A DNA stretch of 64,000 nt, taken from assembly GCF_001611675.1 (NCBI RefSeq), contig NZ_CP014766.1:1054001-1118000 (forward strand). The letters run 5' to 3'. The position numbers and the translations under genes were made by a program. This stretch comes from Pontibacter akesuensis. GTDB taxonomy: Bacteria > Bacteroidota > Bacteroidia > Cytophagales > Hymenobacteraceae. Within the stretch, counting starts at the first letter, position 1; every line of letters starts with the position of its first letter. Below the pieces are notes generated by a model that had not been told where the DNA came from, did no database searches, and worked only from the letters and a program-made list of their open reading frames with translations. Below are positions 44,707 through 53,847 of this stretch, piece by piece.

Positions 44707-45154
44707 AGCTTAAATTATAGATGTGTTCAACATGGTAGAAATGTACGGGAGCTTTGGAGGGAGTGTATGAGTGATAATGTGTTTCTGCTTTGAAAAACAA
44801 GTGAATGACAGTAAAACAACTGTGGATGCTATTTTTAGAATAGTTAAAATGAATAACACAACTCGTCTGCAACCTTGAGAATAACAAACACTCTAAAAAA
44901 CTGTGCTTTTTCAGGTACTATTCGGCTGCGTGACAAGTATAGATTTTGTGCAATTTTATAAAACCCTTGCATGGCCCCATCAAACCGAAGAAAAAGCTTG
45001 ATGCCGTACCTTAACATTATGCGTGCTGACCAACGCGGCATTACCAGCATAACTGTAGCGAAGGTGTCGGGGTAAGAAAACCGTCCTATCGTTTATAGCA
45101 GCAAACGATACCTGCAGGAGCGGGTGGTTGCGGAAAGGCCACGCGCAGGAACAA
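44707..45154. other. Intergenic region between the lipoprotein and MFS genes
   Basis: 448 bases; AAGTATA at 44935, a weak hairpin TATCGTTT / AAACGATA at 45088-45111 that may end the MFS gene, and no TAnnTTTG box next to the lipoprotein start. No gene is supportable. Confidence 0.5.
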
Positions 45155-46336
45155 CTAGACGTATTCCATAGAATGCCGGCGCTTTACCATCAGCATCAGG
45201 TACAGGAACGCCAGTAGCGAAAACACAGCTGCCGACCAGAAAACAAGCGTAAAATTGCTGCTTTGGTTGCCGTAAAGCCAGCCTGAGCCTAGCGCACCCA
45301 GGCCGATGCCGATTTCCAGCGCAATGTACATGGTGGCCATGGCCCTGCCCCGGTGGGCGTCGTGGCTCAGGTCGATGGTCCAGGCGTAGACGGTGGGCGA
45401 GTTCATGCCTGTCGCCACTCCAAACAGCACCCCGGCCAGCAGCAGTTCCGTGGCCGAAGAAACCATTCCGATCGTTACCATGGCCAGGGTGAGCAGGCCG
45501 GTGCTTACACGCAGCACCACCACGCGCCCATACTTATCCGAGGCTTTGCCAGCCAGAAAACGGATGGCCAGCGACGAAAGGGTGAATGAGGTAAAGAACA
45601 GTCCTTTGTTCTGAATGCCTAGGAACTCGCTGAAATCAGGAATAATAGTCAGGATGGTGCCGAAGGAGAAAGTACTGAGCAGCATGACCAGCGAGGGTGC
45701 CAGCACGCGTGGCTCCAGCACTTCGCGGCGCGAGATGCGCAGCAGGCCCAGCCGGAAGGGTTCCGGGTTCTTCACCGTTTCGTGCATGTGCCAGATCACC
45801 GCCACCGACAGAAAAGCCGCCGCCGACGAGGTGTAGAACATCACATCCACGGTAAACTGATTCGCGATAAAACCGCCCAGGGCTGGCCCGGCCGCCATTC
45901 CCAAACTGCCCGACAGGCCCAGGAGCCCCATGGCCTCGCCGCGCCGCGCCACCGGCACCACATCGGCCACGTAAGCAGACTTGCCCGTGGGTGTGAACCC
46001 AGTGGAGAACCCGTGCAGAAAGCGCAGCAGCAGAAAAGCCCCAACCGACCCCACCAACGGATACATAAAACCCGCCGCAATGCACACCACGCCCCCAACG
46101 ATCATCACCGGCACACGTCCGATGGTATCGGCCAATTTGCCACTGAATGGCCTGGAGAGCCCAGCCGTAATGGTAAATAGTGCGATGATCAGGCCCTTGT
46201 ACTCGGCTCCTCCCAGGCTGGTCAGGTAGTCCGGCAGCTCAGGGATGATCATGTTGAAGCTGGAGAAGAAAAGAAAGGAACTCAGGCAGAGTAACCAAAA
46301 CTGTAATCCGTACACGCGCGCTGTCTGTGCTGCCAT
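45155..46336 (-). CDS. MFS-family transporter
   Basis: 393 residues from the ATG at 46336 (MAAQTARVYG); a TTG seven codons upstream is less likely. Twelve predicted helices. Shows GKLADTIGRVPVMI, the MFS loop 2-3 motif, and GKASDKYGRVVVL, its counterpart in the second half. Similar to small-molecule efflux permeases; the substrate is unknown. Helix 4 region GLLGLSGSLGMAAGPALGG resembles motif C of antiporters, which supports export. Confidence 0.9.
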   Translation of the reverse strand: MAAQTARVYGLQFWLLCLSSFLFFSSFNMIIPELPDYLTSLGGAEYKGLIIALFTITAGLSRPFSGKLADTIGRVPVMIVGGVVCIAAGFMYPLVGSVGAFLLLRFLHGFSTGFTPTGKSAYVADVVPVARRGEAMGLLGLSGSLGMAAGPALGGFIANQFTVDVMFYTSSAAAFLSVAVIWHMHETVKNPEPFRLGLLRISRREVLEPRVLAPSLVMLLSTFSFGTILTIIPDFSEFLGIQNKGLFFTSFTLSSLAIRFLAGKASDKYGRVVVLRVSTGLLTLAMVTIGMVSSATELLLAGVLFGVATGMNSPTVYAWTIDLSHDAHRGRAMATMYIALEIGIGLGALGSGWLYGNQSSNFTLVFWSAAVFSLLAFLYLMLMVKRRHSMEYV

Positions 46337-46638
46337 TCTCTCTGTTTGAGGGCGCAATTTAGCAGAATTCCCGTTGAGATGACAGCTGCCTCTGGTATAG
46401 CTGAAAGGCGTAGGCGCTACGCAGGCAGTTCCTTGGAATGGAAAGATTTACAAAAGCAGTTCTTTATAACCTCTAGAAGTTGGCCGGAGATGGGTGAAAC
46501 TGTGTTTTGCCTTGGTTTATACTTAGGAATGGCGTTTTCAGCAAGTACCTTGATCTGGCTTATACTTGAGCCAAAGCTCTGAAACCAAACTGTGGGAACT
46601 TGTATAAAGCGCGGAAAAGTGAACTGGAAAGTACAACC
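46337..46638. other. Intergenic region with two TATACTT copies
   Basis: 302 bases with TATACTT at 46518 and 46561 and a small hairpin GCGTAG/CTACGC at 46407. No gene seen. Confidence 0.45.
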
Positions 46639-47139
46639 CTACGCCTGCAGCGCGGGTTTGAAAGAGGACGCTTTTATTCCGTTCAGGACAAGCCCCTTCT
46701 CAATGGCGGCCAGGTGCAGGCTGCGCGAAACGTGGCGGGCTATTTCGGGTTGCTGTATGGCACCCAGCCGCAAATAACGCTGCCGACCGGACACAAGCAC
46801 AAACGTGACCAGCGATTCGGTGATATCCAGGGCGCTAACTTCTTCCCAGTTGATTTCCTGCTGGCGTCCCAGCACAGACACCCGGTATACAATCCGCTTC
46901 GGCGTCATGGAAAAGAAGGCGTCCTGCAGTCGGAAAATATCCGTACCGAAAGCCAGCATGGTGGCTCCCACCAGCACGAGCAAAACACTGGCTGCGGCCC
47001 AACCTTCCCGGAACATGTCCATCCAAAGAAGCTCGCGTAACAAGGCATAGCCACCGCCAAGGGTAAGAAACATACCCATCAGTAACAACGATCTTTTTGT
47101 TTCCTGGAATGCTTTGCTGGGGTAAAGGTTTACGTACAT
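46639..47139 (-). CDS. Two-helix membrane protein with PH-like domain
   Basis: 166 residues. Two hydrophobic helices at about 17-37 and 46-67 are followed by a beta-rich cytoplasmic part: AFFSMTPKRIVYRV, EINWEEVSALDITES, VTFVLVSGRQRYLRL. This is the arrangement of bacterial PH-like membrane proteins. No catalytic motif. Neighbours (MFS, cyclophilin) do not suggest a function. Confidence 0.7.
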   Translation of the reverse strand: MYVNLYPSKAFQETKRSLLLMGMFLTLGGGYALLRELLWMDMFREGWAAASVLLVLVGATMLAFGTDIFRLQDAFFSMTPKRIVYRVSVLGRQQEINWEEVSALDITESLVTFVLVSGRQRYLRLGAIQQPEIARHVSRSLHLAAIEKGLVLNGIKASSFKPALQA

Positions 47140-47469
47140 AGAATCTCTGGTCAGTACTGGTTCGCGGTTTGTTTTAACTGTATTCCGGGTCTATACGCTA
47201 CTCTGGCTACCCCTCTGCCTGCTGCTGTGTAATATGCGTATGAGCGGCTCCGGATGCGGCACCTGCTGCTTTATTTTCAAGCACCTGCCTTACCAAAGCC
47301 TTGAATTTAGCCTAGTACGATAAAGGTAAAGTACTATATTACTTATCTAAAGCAGCCAAATTCCTTACTTCCGTCTAAAAATAGCTAATTATCTTAAATA
47401 TTCAAAATATTCTGTATTGCTGCTTTCCGGCACATTTTAGTAACTTAGGCTTACTAATTACAGATACCC
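47140..47469. other. Intergenic region before the cyclophilin gene
   Basis: 330 bases, AT-rich toward the right end. No gene, RNA or clear promoter box. Confidence 0.4.
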
Positions 47470-49455
47470 ATGAAACTCTCTTCAACCTGGCTGCTGGCGC
47501 TTGGCACGCTGGCTTCCTGCCAATATTTGCCCCTCAACAAAACTGCCACGCCTGCTGAGCCGTCCTTCAATAAGTTCGGTGATGCTACCCTGCAGCACAT
47601 TTATACCTTGCAGGACAGGCGCAATACCACTGAGCTGCTGCCCTACCTGGGCAGCTCTAACACAGCGCACCGGGAGCAGGCGGCGCTGGCATTTGCCTCT
47701 GTGCAGGACACGCTGGCCATTCCGTCGCTGCAAACACTGCTGGGCGACTCTGCCGTAGCCGTGCGCGAGGCCAGCGCCTATGCCCTGGGGCAGGTAGGCC
47801 ATGCTAAAGCCGAAGATGCCCTGATCCGTCACATCCAGCAGGAGCAGAACCAGGAAGTGCAGGCAGAGTTGCTGGAGGCACTCGGGAAAGTGGCCACGGC
47901 CAAGGGTGTTGATTTCCTGGCCAAGTATAAGGCGCCTAACCTGACGGCGCTTGGCGGGCAGGCCTGGGGCTTGTACCGTGCCGGTAGCCGCCAGCAACAC
48001 ACGCCGCTAGGCGTGGAGAAGGCAGTTGCCCTGTTAGCTGCCACCAACCCCTACGAGGCCCGCCTGGGCGCCAGCCAGTTTCTGGCGCGCACCCCAAAGC
48101 TGGATTTAACGAAGTACCGGGAGCCACTCCTAAACGCGGCCACCAACGACCAGACGCCTGAGGTACGCATGGCCGCCACCCAGGCCTTGGCCAAGGTAAG
48201 AGCCGTGGACAAAGCACAGTTCCTATCGAAACTGGCGCAAAGCGACCCGGATTACCGGGTGCGCCTGAACGCCATCCGGGCCATGAGCGGGCTGGGCTTC
48301 AAGGAGATTCAGCCGGCCATACTTGCCGCTTTGCAGGACCAGAACATCAATACCGCCGTAGCCACCTCGGAGTTTTTGCTGGGCAACAGCGCCGGCGCGC
48401 CCACAGAGCCGCTGCTACAGGTGCTGCCCAACCTGCAGGACGCCCGCGTGCGCAGCAACGTGATGTGGGTAATTCTGAAAAACAGCCAGCCGCACAGCCG
48501 CAGTTTTTTGAACCAGCGCTACAAGCAGCAGTATGAGAATGCCCGCACGCCTTACCACAAGGCACACCTGCTAAAAGGCCTTTCCGGCGACGTGGAGAAC
48601 TACCGTTACATTGCCGATGAAATGTTTGCAGCGGAGCAGCCCGTAATCGCCACCACGGCCATGGATGCCCTCATCCTCATGCGCCAGCAACCTGATTTCC
48701 CGAAACGGCTGGAAAGCGACTTTGCAACTATCTTTAAGCGTGCGGTGGGCACAGGCGATGTGGCCTTGGTAGGCATGGCTGCCGCCGCCATCCGCGACCC
48801 GAAGTTCAACCTGCGCAGCCAGTACCCCGACTTCAGCTTCCTGACGCAGGCACAGCAGAAGCTGCAGCTACCCCGCGACATGGAAACCAACATTGAGCTC
48901 CAAAAGGCCATTGACTACCTGAACGGCAAATCAGAGACCGAGACACCGCAGAATCCCTTTACCCACCCCATCGACTGGGCGCTGGTGCGTACCATTCCCG
49001 TAGACCAGCAGGTGCTGCTGCGCACTGAGAAGGGAAACGTGAAACTGCAACTCTTTGTGGAGGACGCCCCTGGTACGGTGGCCAACTTTGTAGAACTTAC
49101 CCGCCAGGACTTCTTCGATAACCTGTACTTCCACCGCGTGGTGCCTAACTTCGTTGCCCAGGGCGGCGACAAGCGCGGTGACGGCTGGGGCAGCTCCGAC
49201 TACTCCATCCGCTCTGAATTTGCGCCCCTGAATTACCGGGAAGGTTATTTGGGCATGGCCTCCGCCGGGAAAGACACTGAGAGCAACCAGTGGTTTATCA
49301 CCCACTCCCCTACACCGCACCTCGATGGCCGCTACACTATTTTCGCCAAAGTGATAGAAGGCATGGATGTGGTGCACCGCCTGGAGGTAGGCGACAAAAT
49401 TGTGGATGTGGAGTTGTTGCAGCAACTGCCAGTGGCATCCGGCGCGGCGCGGTAG
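47470..49455 (+). CDS. HEAT-repeat lipoprotein with C-terminal cyclophilin domain
   Basis: 661 residues. Lipobox LASC near residue 17. Residues about 45-500 are HEAT-type helix repeats (for example REQAALAFASVQDTLAIPSL, VREASAYALGQVGHAKAEDAL, VRLNAIRAMSGLGFKEI). Residues about 515-655 are a cyclophilin peptidyl-prolyl isomerase: GNVKLQLFVEDAPGTVANFV, FHRVVPNFVAQGGD and GMASAGKDTESNQWFI. The HEAT array would bind proteins next to an isomerase, so a periplasmic chaperone role is likely. The Arg of the active site (FHRVVP) and the Gln are present. Confidence 0.93.
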   Translation: MKLSSTWLLALGTLASCQYLPLNKTATPAEPSFNKFGDATLQHIYTLQDRRNTTELLPYLGSSNTAHREQAALAFASVQDTLAIPSLQTLLGDSAVAVREASAYALGQVGHAKAEDALIRHIQQEQNQEVQAELLEALGKVATAKGVDFLAKYKAPNLTALGGQAWGLYRAGSRQQHTPLGVEKAVALLAATNPYEARLGASQFLARTPKLDLTKYREPLLNAATNDQTPEVRMAATQALAKVRAVDKAQFLSKLAQSDPDYRVRLNAIRAMSGLGFKEIQPAILAALQDQNINTAVATSEFLLGNSAGAPTEPLLQVLPNLQDARVRSNVMWVILKNSQPHSRSFLNQRYKQQYENARTPYHKAHLLKGLSGDVENYRYIADEMFAAEQPVIATTAMDALILMRQQPDFPKRLESDFATIFKRAVGTGDVALVGMAAAAIRDPKFNLRSQYPDFSFLTQAQQKLQLPRDMETNIELQKAIDYLNGKSETETPQNPFTHPIDWALVRTIPVDQQVLLRTEKGNVKLQLFVEDAPGTVANFVELTRQDFFDNLYFHRVVPNFVAQGGDKRGDGWGSSDYSIRSEFAPLNYREGYLGMASAGKDTESNQWFITHSPTPHLDGRYTIFAKVIEGMDVVHRLEVGDKIVDVELLQQLPVASGAAR

Positions 49456-49506
49456 TTTGCTGTAAAACAGAATTTATACTTGCCAGACCATACTTTATAC
49501 TTGTAG

Positions 49507-49926
49507 ATGATGCACACATGGCCTGACTCGCTGCCCGTGGCACAGGTGCGGATTGCACGCCCTACAGACAAATTGCAGGAAATCGAGCGTTTTTACTGCG
49601 CGGGTGTTGGGCTGCAAAAGCTGGGCAGCTTTACCGGGCACGAGGGGTATGATGGCCTGATGCTTGGCTTGCCTGGGTTCCCGTACCACCTGGAGTTCAC
49701 GCAACACGAGAATGGTAGCCCCTGCCCTGCTCCCTCCAAAGACAACCTGTTGGTGCTCTACATTCCGGATGAAGCAAGTAAAAAAAAGGTAGTGGAGCGG
49801 CTCGGGCAACTGGGCTATCCGGAGGTGGCGCCTGAAAACCCCTACTGGAAAGCTAAGAGCGCCGTAACAGTAGAAGACCCGGATGGCTGGCGGCTGGTGC
49901 TCATGCCTACCGCCGGAATAAGTTAA
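49507..49926 (+). CDS. VOC/glyoxalase family protein
   Basis: 139 residues. Two beta-alpha-beta-beta-beta halves: ARPTDKLQEIERFYCAGVGLQKLG at the start and DPDGWRLVLMP at the end, where the Glu-His type metal ligands of the fold are partly replaced. The VOC family covers glyoxalases and resistance proteins; substrate unknown. TATACTT occurs twice just ahead (49475 and 49496), and its terminator is strong. Confidence 0.8.
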   Translation: MMHTWPDSLPVAQVRIARPTDKLQEIERFYCAGVGLQKLGSFTGHEGYDGLMLGLPGFPYHLEFTQHENGSPCPAPSKDNLLVLYIPDEASKKKVVERLGQLGYPEVAPENPYWKAKSAVTVEDPDGWRLVLMPTAGIS

Positions 49927-49969
49927 AGCACAAGAGGCTGCCGATTCCCGGCAGCCTCTTGTGCTTTAA
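49925..49969. terminator. Bidirectional terminator
   Basis: Eighteen-base perfect stem AAAGCACAAGAGGCTGCC / GGCAGCCTCTTGTGCTTT, seven-base loop, between the VOC gene and a convergent thioredoxin-like gene. AAGTATA at 49978. Confidence 0.93.
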
Positions 49970-50045
49970 CTGGTCTCAAGTATAAAATAGCCGCAAAATC
50001 ACTTTAACTTTTGCAACAAATCGCGGGCTAAATACAAGTAAGGTT

Positions 50046-50708
50046 TTAAGAACAGCGGGCTACATTAAGCTCAGCAGGGGCCGTCAGTTCAGACCACTGG
50101 CTGATCAGTTCACGCAGCTCCACCTGCAAAGTGTTGCTCTTGTCTTTTGCGTACCAGCCGTGCAGCTGCTCAGCCATTTCTTTAAAGGGCATGTCTTTTG
50201 CCTTTGCCTCCAGCACCAGCTCCTGGGCGGGCACAGGGCGTGGCCCCCAGGTACCAAGCACCTCCATGGTGTTGGCGTCAAGGGCGATCAGTTTCGGGAT
50301 GGAGCGGCCGCCGTTTGTCAGGTACTGGTCCATCAGCTCCGGGTTCTCATCGCGCATCAGCAATTTCAGCTCAATTAATGGGGAAGCATCCGCTATTTTC
50401 ACGAGTGCCGGCAGGTTCTGTGCCGCATCGCCGCACCAGGCCTCCGTCAGCACTACCCAAATCATCTTCGTCTGCACGCTTAGCAGCACCTGGATCACAT
50501 CATCGTGCAGCACGGTGTTTTTCTCCATGCGGCGCATGCGGTGCATGTTCATGCGCGTGTACTCCACCATCTCCTCGGAGTGGTTGGTTCCGGTTGTCTT
50601 GCCCTCTGCAAGCAGGGCGTCAATCAGGTCGCGGTACTGGGTATAGGTGATGGCGTTTGCCAGCTGTTCGTTCGTAATCGTTTTCGTTGCCATGGGTGTT
50701 TCAATCAT
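50046..50708 (-). CDS. Thioredoxin-like protein with a single active-site cysteine
   Basis: 220 residues. A helical region about 1-75 precedes a thioredoxin fold: KMIWVVLTEAWCGDAAQNLP near 81-100, then SIPKLIALD with the cis-Pro. The active site is Cys92-Gly-Asp-Ala, with the second Cys replaced by Ala, so dithiol chemistry is lost; it may act by binding or as a monothiol protein. Start may be the ATG five codons in. No partner is adjacent. Confidence 0.85.
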   Translation of the reverse strand: MIETPMATKTITNEQLANAITYTQYRDLIDALLAEGKTTGTNHSEEMVEYTRMNMHRMRRMEKNTVLHDDVIQVLLSVQTKMIWVVLTEAWCGDAAQNLPALVKIADASPLIELKLLMRDENPELMDQYLTNGGRSIPKLIALDANTMEVLGTWGPRPVPAQELVLEAKAKDMPFKEMAEQLHGWYAKDKSNTLQVELRELISQWSELTAPAELNVARCS

Positions 50709-50915
50709 GTGGTATGTATAATGGTTCGAAATATCTTTTTCTATATATTACAGGCGTTCCAGCCCAAATGGTTCCGCACCTGCCTGCAGCAAATTTCCCG
50801 TTGATGTGTGCTGCCGCTGCACCCGAATGTTTTGTGGCAGGTCCTTTTTGCAGCAGCGGCCATGTGTAAACGCGACGGTAACTGCTGGTACAGCATCAAC
50901 CTAAAACCAAAGCAT

Positions 50916-51881
50916 ATGGCACAGAAAAGCACCAGATTTTTAGTACTTGGCGGAACAGGCAGTATTGGGTATGCCTTTGCACAAACGCTTCTGCGAAACC
51001 AGGAACACGTGACGCTACTGGTAAGAAACAGGCAGAAGGCACAAAAGTTATTTGGCCACTGGCCCACGTTAGAGCTGGTAAGTGGCGATGCGCAAGACGA
51101 AGAACTGCTGAAGTCCGTGGCAGCAGAAGCGACGCACATTTTCCACGGGATAAATTACCCGTACGAGAAGTGGAAGCACTACATGGAACATGTCACGCGA
51201 AACGTTATTGAGGCCGCGGCCATAAACAAAGCTACCATTTTTTTCCCGGGAAACATATATAATTTTGGATTAATTGATGTCATCACCGAAAACACACCCG
51301 CTAACCCAACTACCGAAAAGGGCAAAATAAGGGTGCAACTGGAGCTTCTGCTACAGCAGGCGGCAACCCAGGGCAGGTGCCGTGTCATCAACCTCCGTCT
51401 TCCCGATTTCTGGGGTCCTAATGTGCTGAATGAGGGAATTGCGCCTGTTTTTAGAGGTGCTCTGACCGGCAAACCCATGCCCTGGCTCTACCGTAACGAT
51501 ATCCCCCACCAACTCGTGTACACCCCCGATGCCGCAAACGCATTTTACGAATTGTCGAAGCTGCCCCTGCAGCAGCCTTACACCGAATATAACTATGCAG
51601 GGGAGGTGGTGCCAAGTATAAAACAGTGGCAGGCGCAGATCGCTGCTGCGGCCGGCACAGAACCCAGGTATAAAGTATACCCGGGCTGGCTTTTCAGACT
51701 GATGGGTTTGGTCGCACCCGGCATGCGCGAGATCAGCGAAATGGGCTATCTCTGGCAGAACACCATCCTGCTGGACGATTCAAAACTGCACCAAACCTTA
51801 CCAAACCTTCACCGCACACCCATGCCCCAAGCGATAGAAGAAACTCTGGAATGGTTTAGGCAATATTTGAAGGATGAGTGA
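50916..51881 (+). CDS. NAD(P)-dependent SDR epimerase/dehydratase-like protein
   Basis: 321 residues from the ATG at 50916 (MAQKSTRFLVLGGTGSIG); a GTG 108 bases upstream would add an unlikely Cys-rich stretch. The NAD(P) motif is GGTGSIG at about 12-18. The usual YxxxK active site is not obvious (FPGNIYNFG is there instead), so it belongs to the atypical extended SDR group (SDR_a). Substrate is unknown. AAGTATA occurs at 51614 and 51673 in the 3' part. Confidence 0.85.
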   Translation: MAQKSTRFLVLGGTGSIGYAFAQTLLRNQEHVTLLVRNRQKAQKLFGHWPTLELVSGDAQDEELLKSVAAEATHIFHGINYPYEKWKHYMEHVTRNVIEAAAINKATIFFPGNIYNFGLIDVITENTPANPTTEKGKIRVQLELLLQQAATQGRCRVINLRLPDFWGPNVLNEGIAPVFRGALTGKPMPWLYRNDIPHQLVYTPDAANAFYELSKLPLQQPYTEYNYAGEVVPSIKQWQAQIAAAAGTEPRYKVYPGWLFRLMGLVAPGMREISEMGYLWQNTILLDDSKLHQTLPNLHRTPMPQAIEETLEWFRQYLKDE

Positions 51882-52229
51882 TGAACGAGATTAAGTATAA
51901 TTCGAGTAATTCATACTTCACTCCCCTAAAAACTATCCCTGGCGCAAGCGTCCGCTTGTGCCGACGTGCACGAACTAAGCAACCTTGGTTTAAATACATT
52001 AATGTCATTTTGAGCACAAGTGAGAAATCTATCCGAAATTCTGAAAAGATCTCTCCTATCGTCGAGATGACAATTCCATGTATAGTTCTCTACAGCTAAC
52101 TGAACTCATTTCAGCTCCTACACTGCTCTCGTTCGGGACAACAAAAAGCGTTAGTTAATAAGATGCTTTGTTCACGCAAGGCACAAGCGGACGCTTGCGC
52201 CAGTATGTTACCACTAACGCAAAACCCAC
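51882..52229. other. Intergenic region filled by an interspersed element
   Basis: About 350 bases, largely the repeat at 51941-52201, and AAGTATA at 51893. No gene is supportable. Confidence 0.6.
51941..52201. repeat. Miniature inverted-repeat element, about 261 bases
   Basis: Both ends carry the same 22-base sequence in opposite orientation: GGCGCAAGCGTCCGCTTGTG plus CC at 51941-51962, and its exact complement at 52180-52201. Inside, 52003-52072 is an imperfectly palindromic module bounded by TGTCATTTTGA and TCGAGATGACA with AGAAATCTAT and CTCTCCTATCG. The same module and spacing recur at 13779-13986. The structure is that of a non-autonomous MITE or REP-like mobile repeat; no transposase is in the window. 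Confidence 0.8.
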
Positions 52230-53171
52230 TCATTTACCCACAGCATAATTCTTCTCCCCGGCAGTAACGGCAACAGGCAGGAAATTCTGCCGGGGAGGCA
52301 GCGGGCAGGTGGCAAAATCGGTGAAGGCGCAGGGCGGATTGTAGGCCTTGTTGAAGTCGATAACAGTCTTGCCGTCGGCGCCCGGCCTGGGCATGTAGAG
52401 GTAGCGGCCGGAGCCGTAGGTGTCGGTGCCGTTGGTTTTGTCCGCAAAGATGATGAAGAGCTCTTCGCCCTCCTCCAGCGCGTCGAGGCGGTGTTGCTGG
52501 CCATTCAGACTAAACACCACCGCTCCCGGCGACGGCTCCTGCAATGTTTGCCCCAGCACGTTAGTGATCGGGATCTGCTTGGGAAGCGGGTTCTGCTCCA
52601 GCCTTGCCTCCAGTTTCCACTCCGGCTGCACCGGGTAGCGTGTGATGCCAGTAAAGCTTTTACGTGCTGCCCGGTCTGCATCCCAAAGCCGGATGCCATA
52701 CTTGTCGCCGCGCCTGATCACGAGCCACTTCAGCGGGCCATGCTGCATCTCGGGCGCGTGCGCCATCGACGAAGTATAAACAAGAGCTTCCTGCTGCACG
52801 GGTTTGCCGCCTAACCGCACATCTGTTTTCTCCTTGACCTGCAGCCGAACGGTATCGCCTTCAAGTATAAAACTGCCTGCCCGGGCGTTTATCTTCCCCT
52901 CCGGAAAAATCACATCATTGCCCGCCGCACTTCCAAAGGTATTCACACCCGGCTCCAGCCAGTACAGCCCCGACAGTGCCAGCCATCCCGTCTCCTGCTG
53001 CAGGTCCTGCTCCCGCGCCGCATGCCATTGGTTTATACTTTCCACATAGCCAGTATCTGTTTGAGTGACTGAGGTTGGCGCATCAACCGCGCCAGCTGCT
53101 TTATTTTGATCCTGGGAGCAAGAGGCAAGTATAAGTCCTGCCAGGCAGGCAACTAATCTGATTTCTTTCAT
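52230..53171 (-). CDS. DUF1684 family lipoprotein
   Basis: 313 residues. Signal with lipobox LASC (Cys18). Matches DUF1684: REQDLQQETGWLALSGLYWLE (in part GWLALSGLYWL), then IRLWDADRAARKSFTGI and the conserved FNKAYNPPCAFTDFATCPLPP at the C-terminus. This family is widespread in Bacteroidota and Actinobacteria; function unknown. A -7 box 22 bases before the ATG. The coding region contains three TATACTT-type copies in the complementary sense (52772, 52863, 53127). Confidence 0.88.
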   Translation of the reverse strand: MKEIRLVACLAGLILASCSQDQNKAAGAVDAPTSVTQTDTGYVESINQWHAAREQDLQQETGWLALSGLYWLEPGVNTFGSAAGNDVIFPEGKINARAGSFILEGDTVRLQVKEKTDVRLGGKPVQQEALVYTSSMAHAPEMQHGPLKWLVIRRGDKYGIRLWDADRAARKSFTGITRYPVQPEWKLEARLEQNPLPKQIPITNVLGQTLQEPSPGAVVFSLNGQQHRLDALEEGEELFIIFADKTNGTDTYGSGRYLYMPRPGADGKTVIDFNKAYNPPCAFTDFATCPLPPRQNFLPVAVTAGEKNYAVGK

Positions 53172-53193
53172 GTGCTGGTATGTTGGCGCCTTG

Positions 53194-53201
53194 CAAAAAT
53201 A
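53194..53201 (-). promoter_or_regulatory. -7 promoter box for the DUF1684 gene
   Basis: TATTTTTG on the minus strand, 22 bases before the ATG. Confidence 0.55.
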
Positions 53202-53364
53202 AGAAAGCGCGCCGGAAGTATAGTTGTTTCTGTCCGTTTTGGACTTCAGTGCACTTCGTTGAGGCCCTCGCTTTATCCCGTACGCAGCCTTCTGACATAT
53301 ACTTGTGGTAATTAGTCAGGTACAGCTATAGGTCGGAAAAGTATTATTTTATACCTTGAATCGA

Positions 53365-53748
53365 ATGGAAGACATAACGGATTTTGACATCCTGACGGGG
53401 CAAGAAGTAACCCATGCTTATGCGCTGCACGACCTGGAAAACGGTTTGCTGCAGCAAGTGCTGTTTCAGTTGGAGGACATGTTTCTGCTCGTTTCGCTTG
53501 ATGTAAACTCTGACGAGGTGGTACTTTCCATGCTGCCCCAGATTGATTTTACTATATTAGACAGGCAGTTCAGCAGGACACAGATTGCCAACCGGCGCAA
53601 AAGGATTCTCTATATCTGGCGCATGACCAACCAACGCGGATACGACGACGGTTTCCAAATGGAGTTTGATGATGTGGAGCAAACTCATGTGCAGCTGATT
53701 GCGGAAGGAAACAGCCTGGCACTAACCATTTTCAACAAGCGGGGCTAA
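53365..53748 (+). CDS. Small hypothetical protein (DUF6334-like)
   Basis: 127 residues from the ATG at 53365; a TTG three codons upstream is possible. No signal peptide. Contains VLFQLEDMFLLVSLDVNSDEVVLSML, FDDVEQTHVQLIAEG and SLALTIFNKRG, an acidic beta-rich pattern that could be DUF6334 or an immunity-like protein family. Function unknown. No polymorphic toxin is adjacent. Confidence 0.65.
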   Translation: MEDITDFDILTGQEVTHAYALHDLENGLLQQVLFQLEDMFLLVSLDVNSDEVVLSMLPQIDFTILDRQFSRTQIANRRKRILYIWRMTNQRGYDDGFQMEFDDVEQTHVQLIAEGNSLALTIFNKRG

Positions 53749-53847
53749 GACGCTGTGTACCTCTTTCAAGCAACGCTTCATCCAGTAAGCCTAAATCCAA
53801 ACTATCCCGCTTTCGCACTATAAAAACAACCTATACTTTGTAATCCT

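Noticed and set aside
50808..50915. GTG start for the SDR gene
   Set aside because: The additional 36 residues are Cys/Trp-containing with no SDR similarity; the NAD motif begins shortly after the ATG at 50916.
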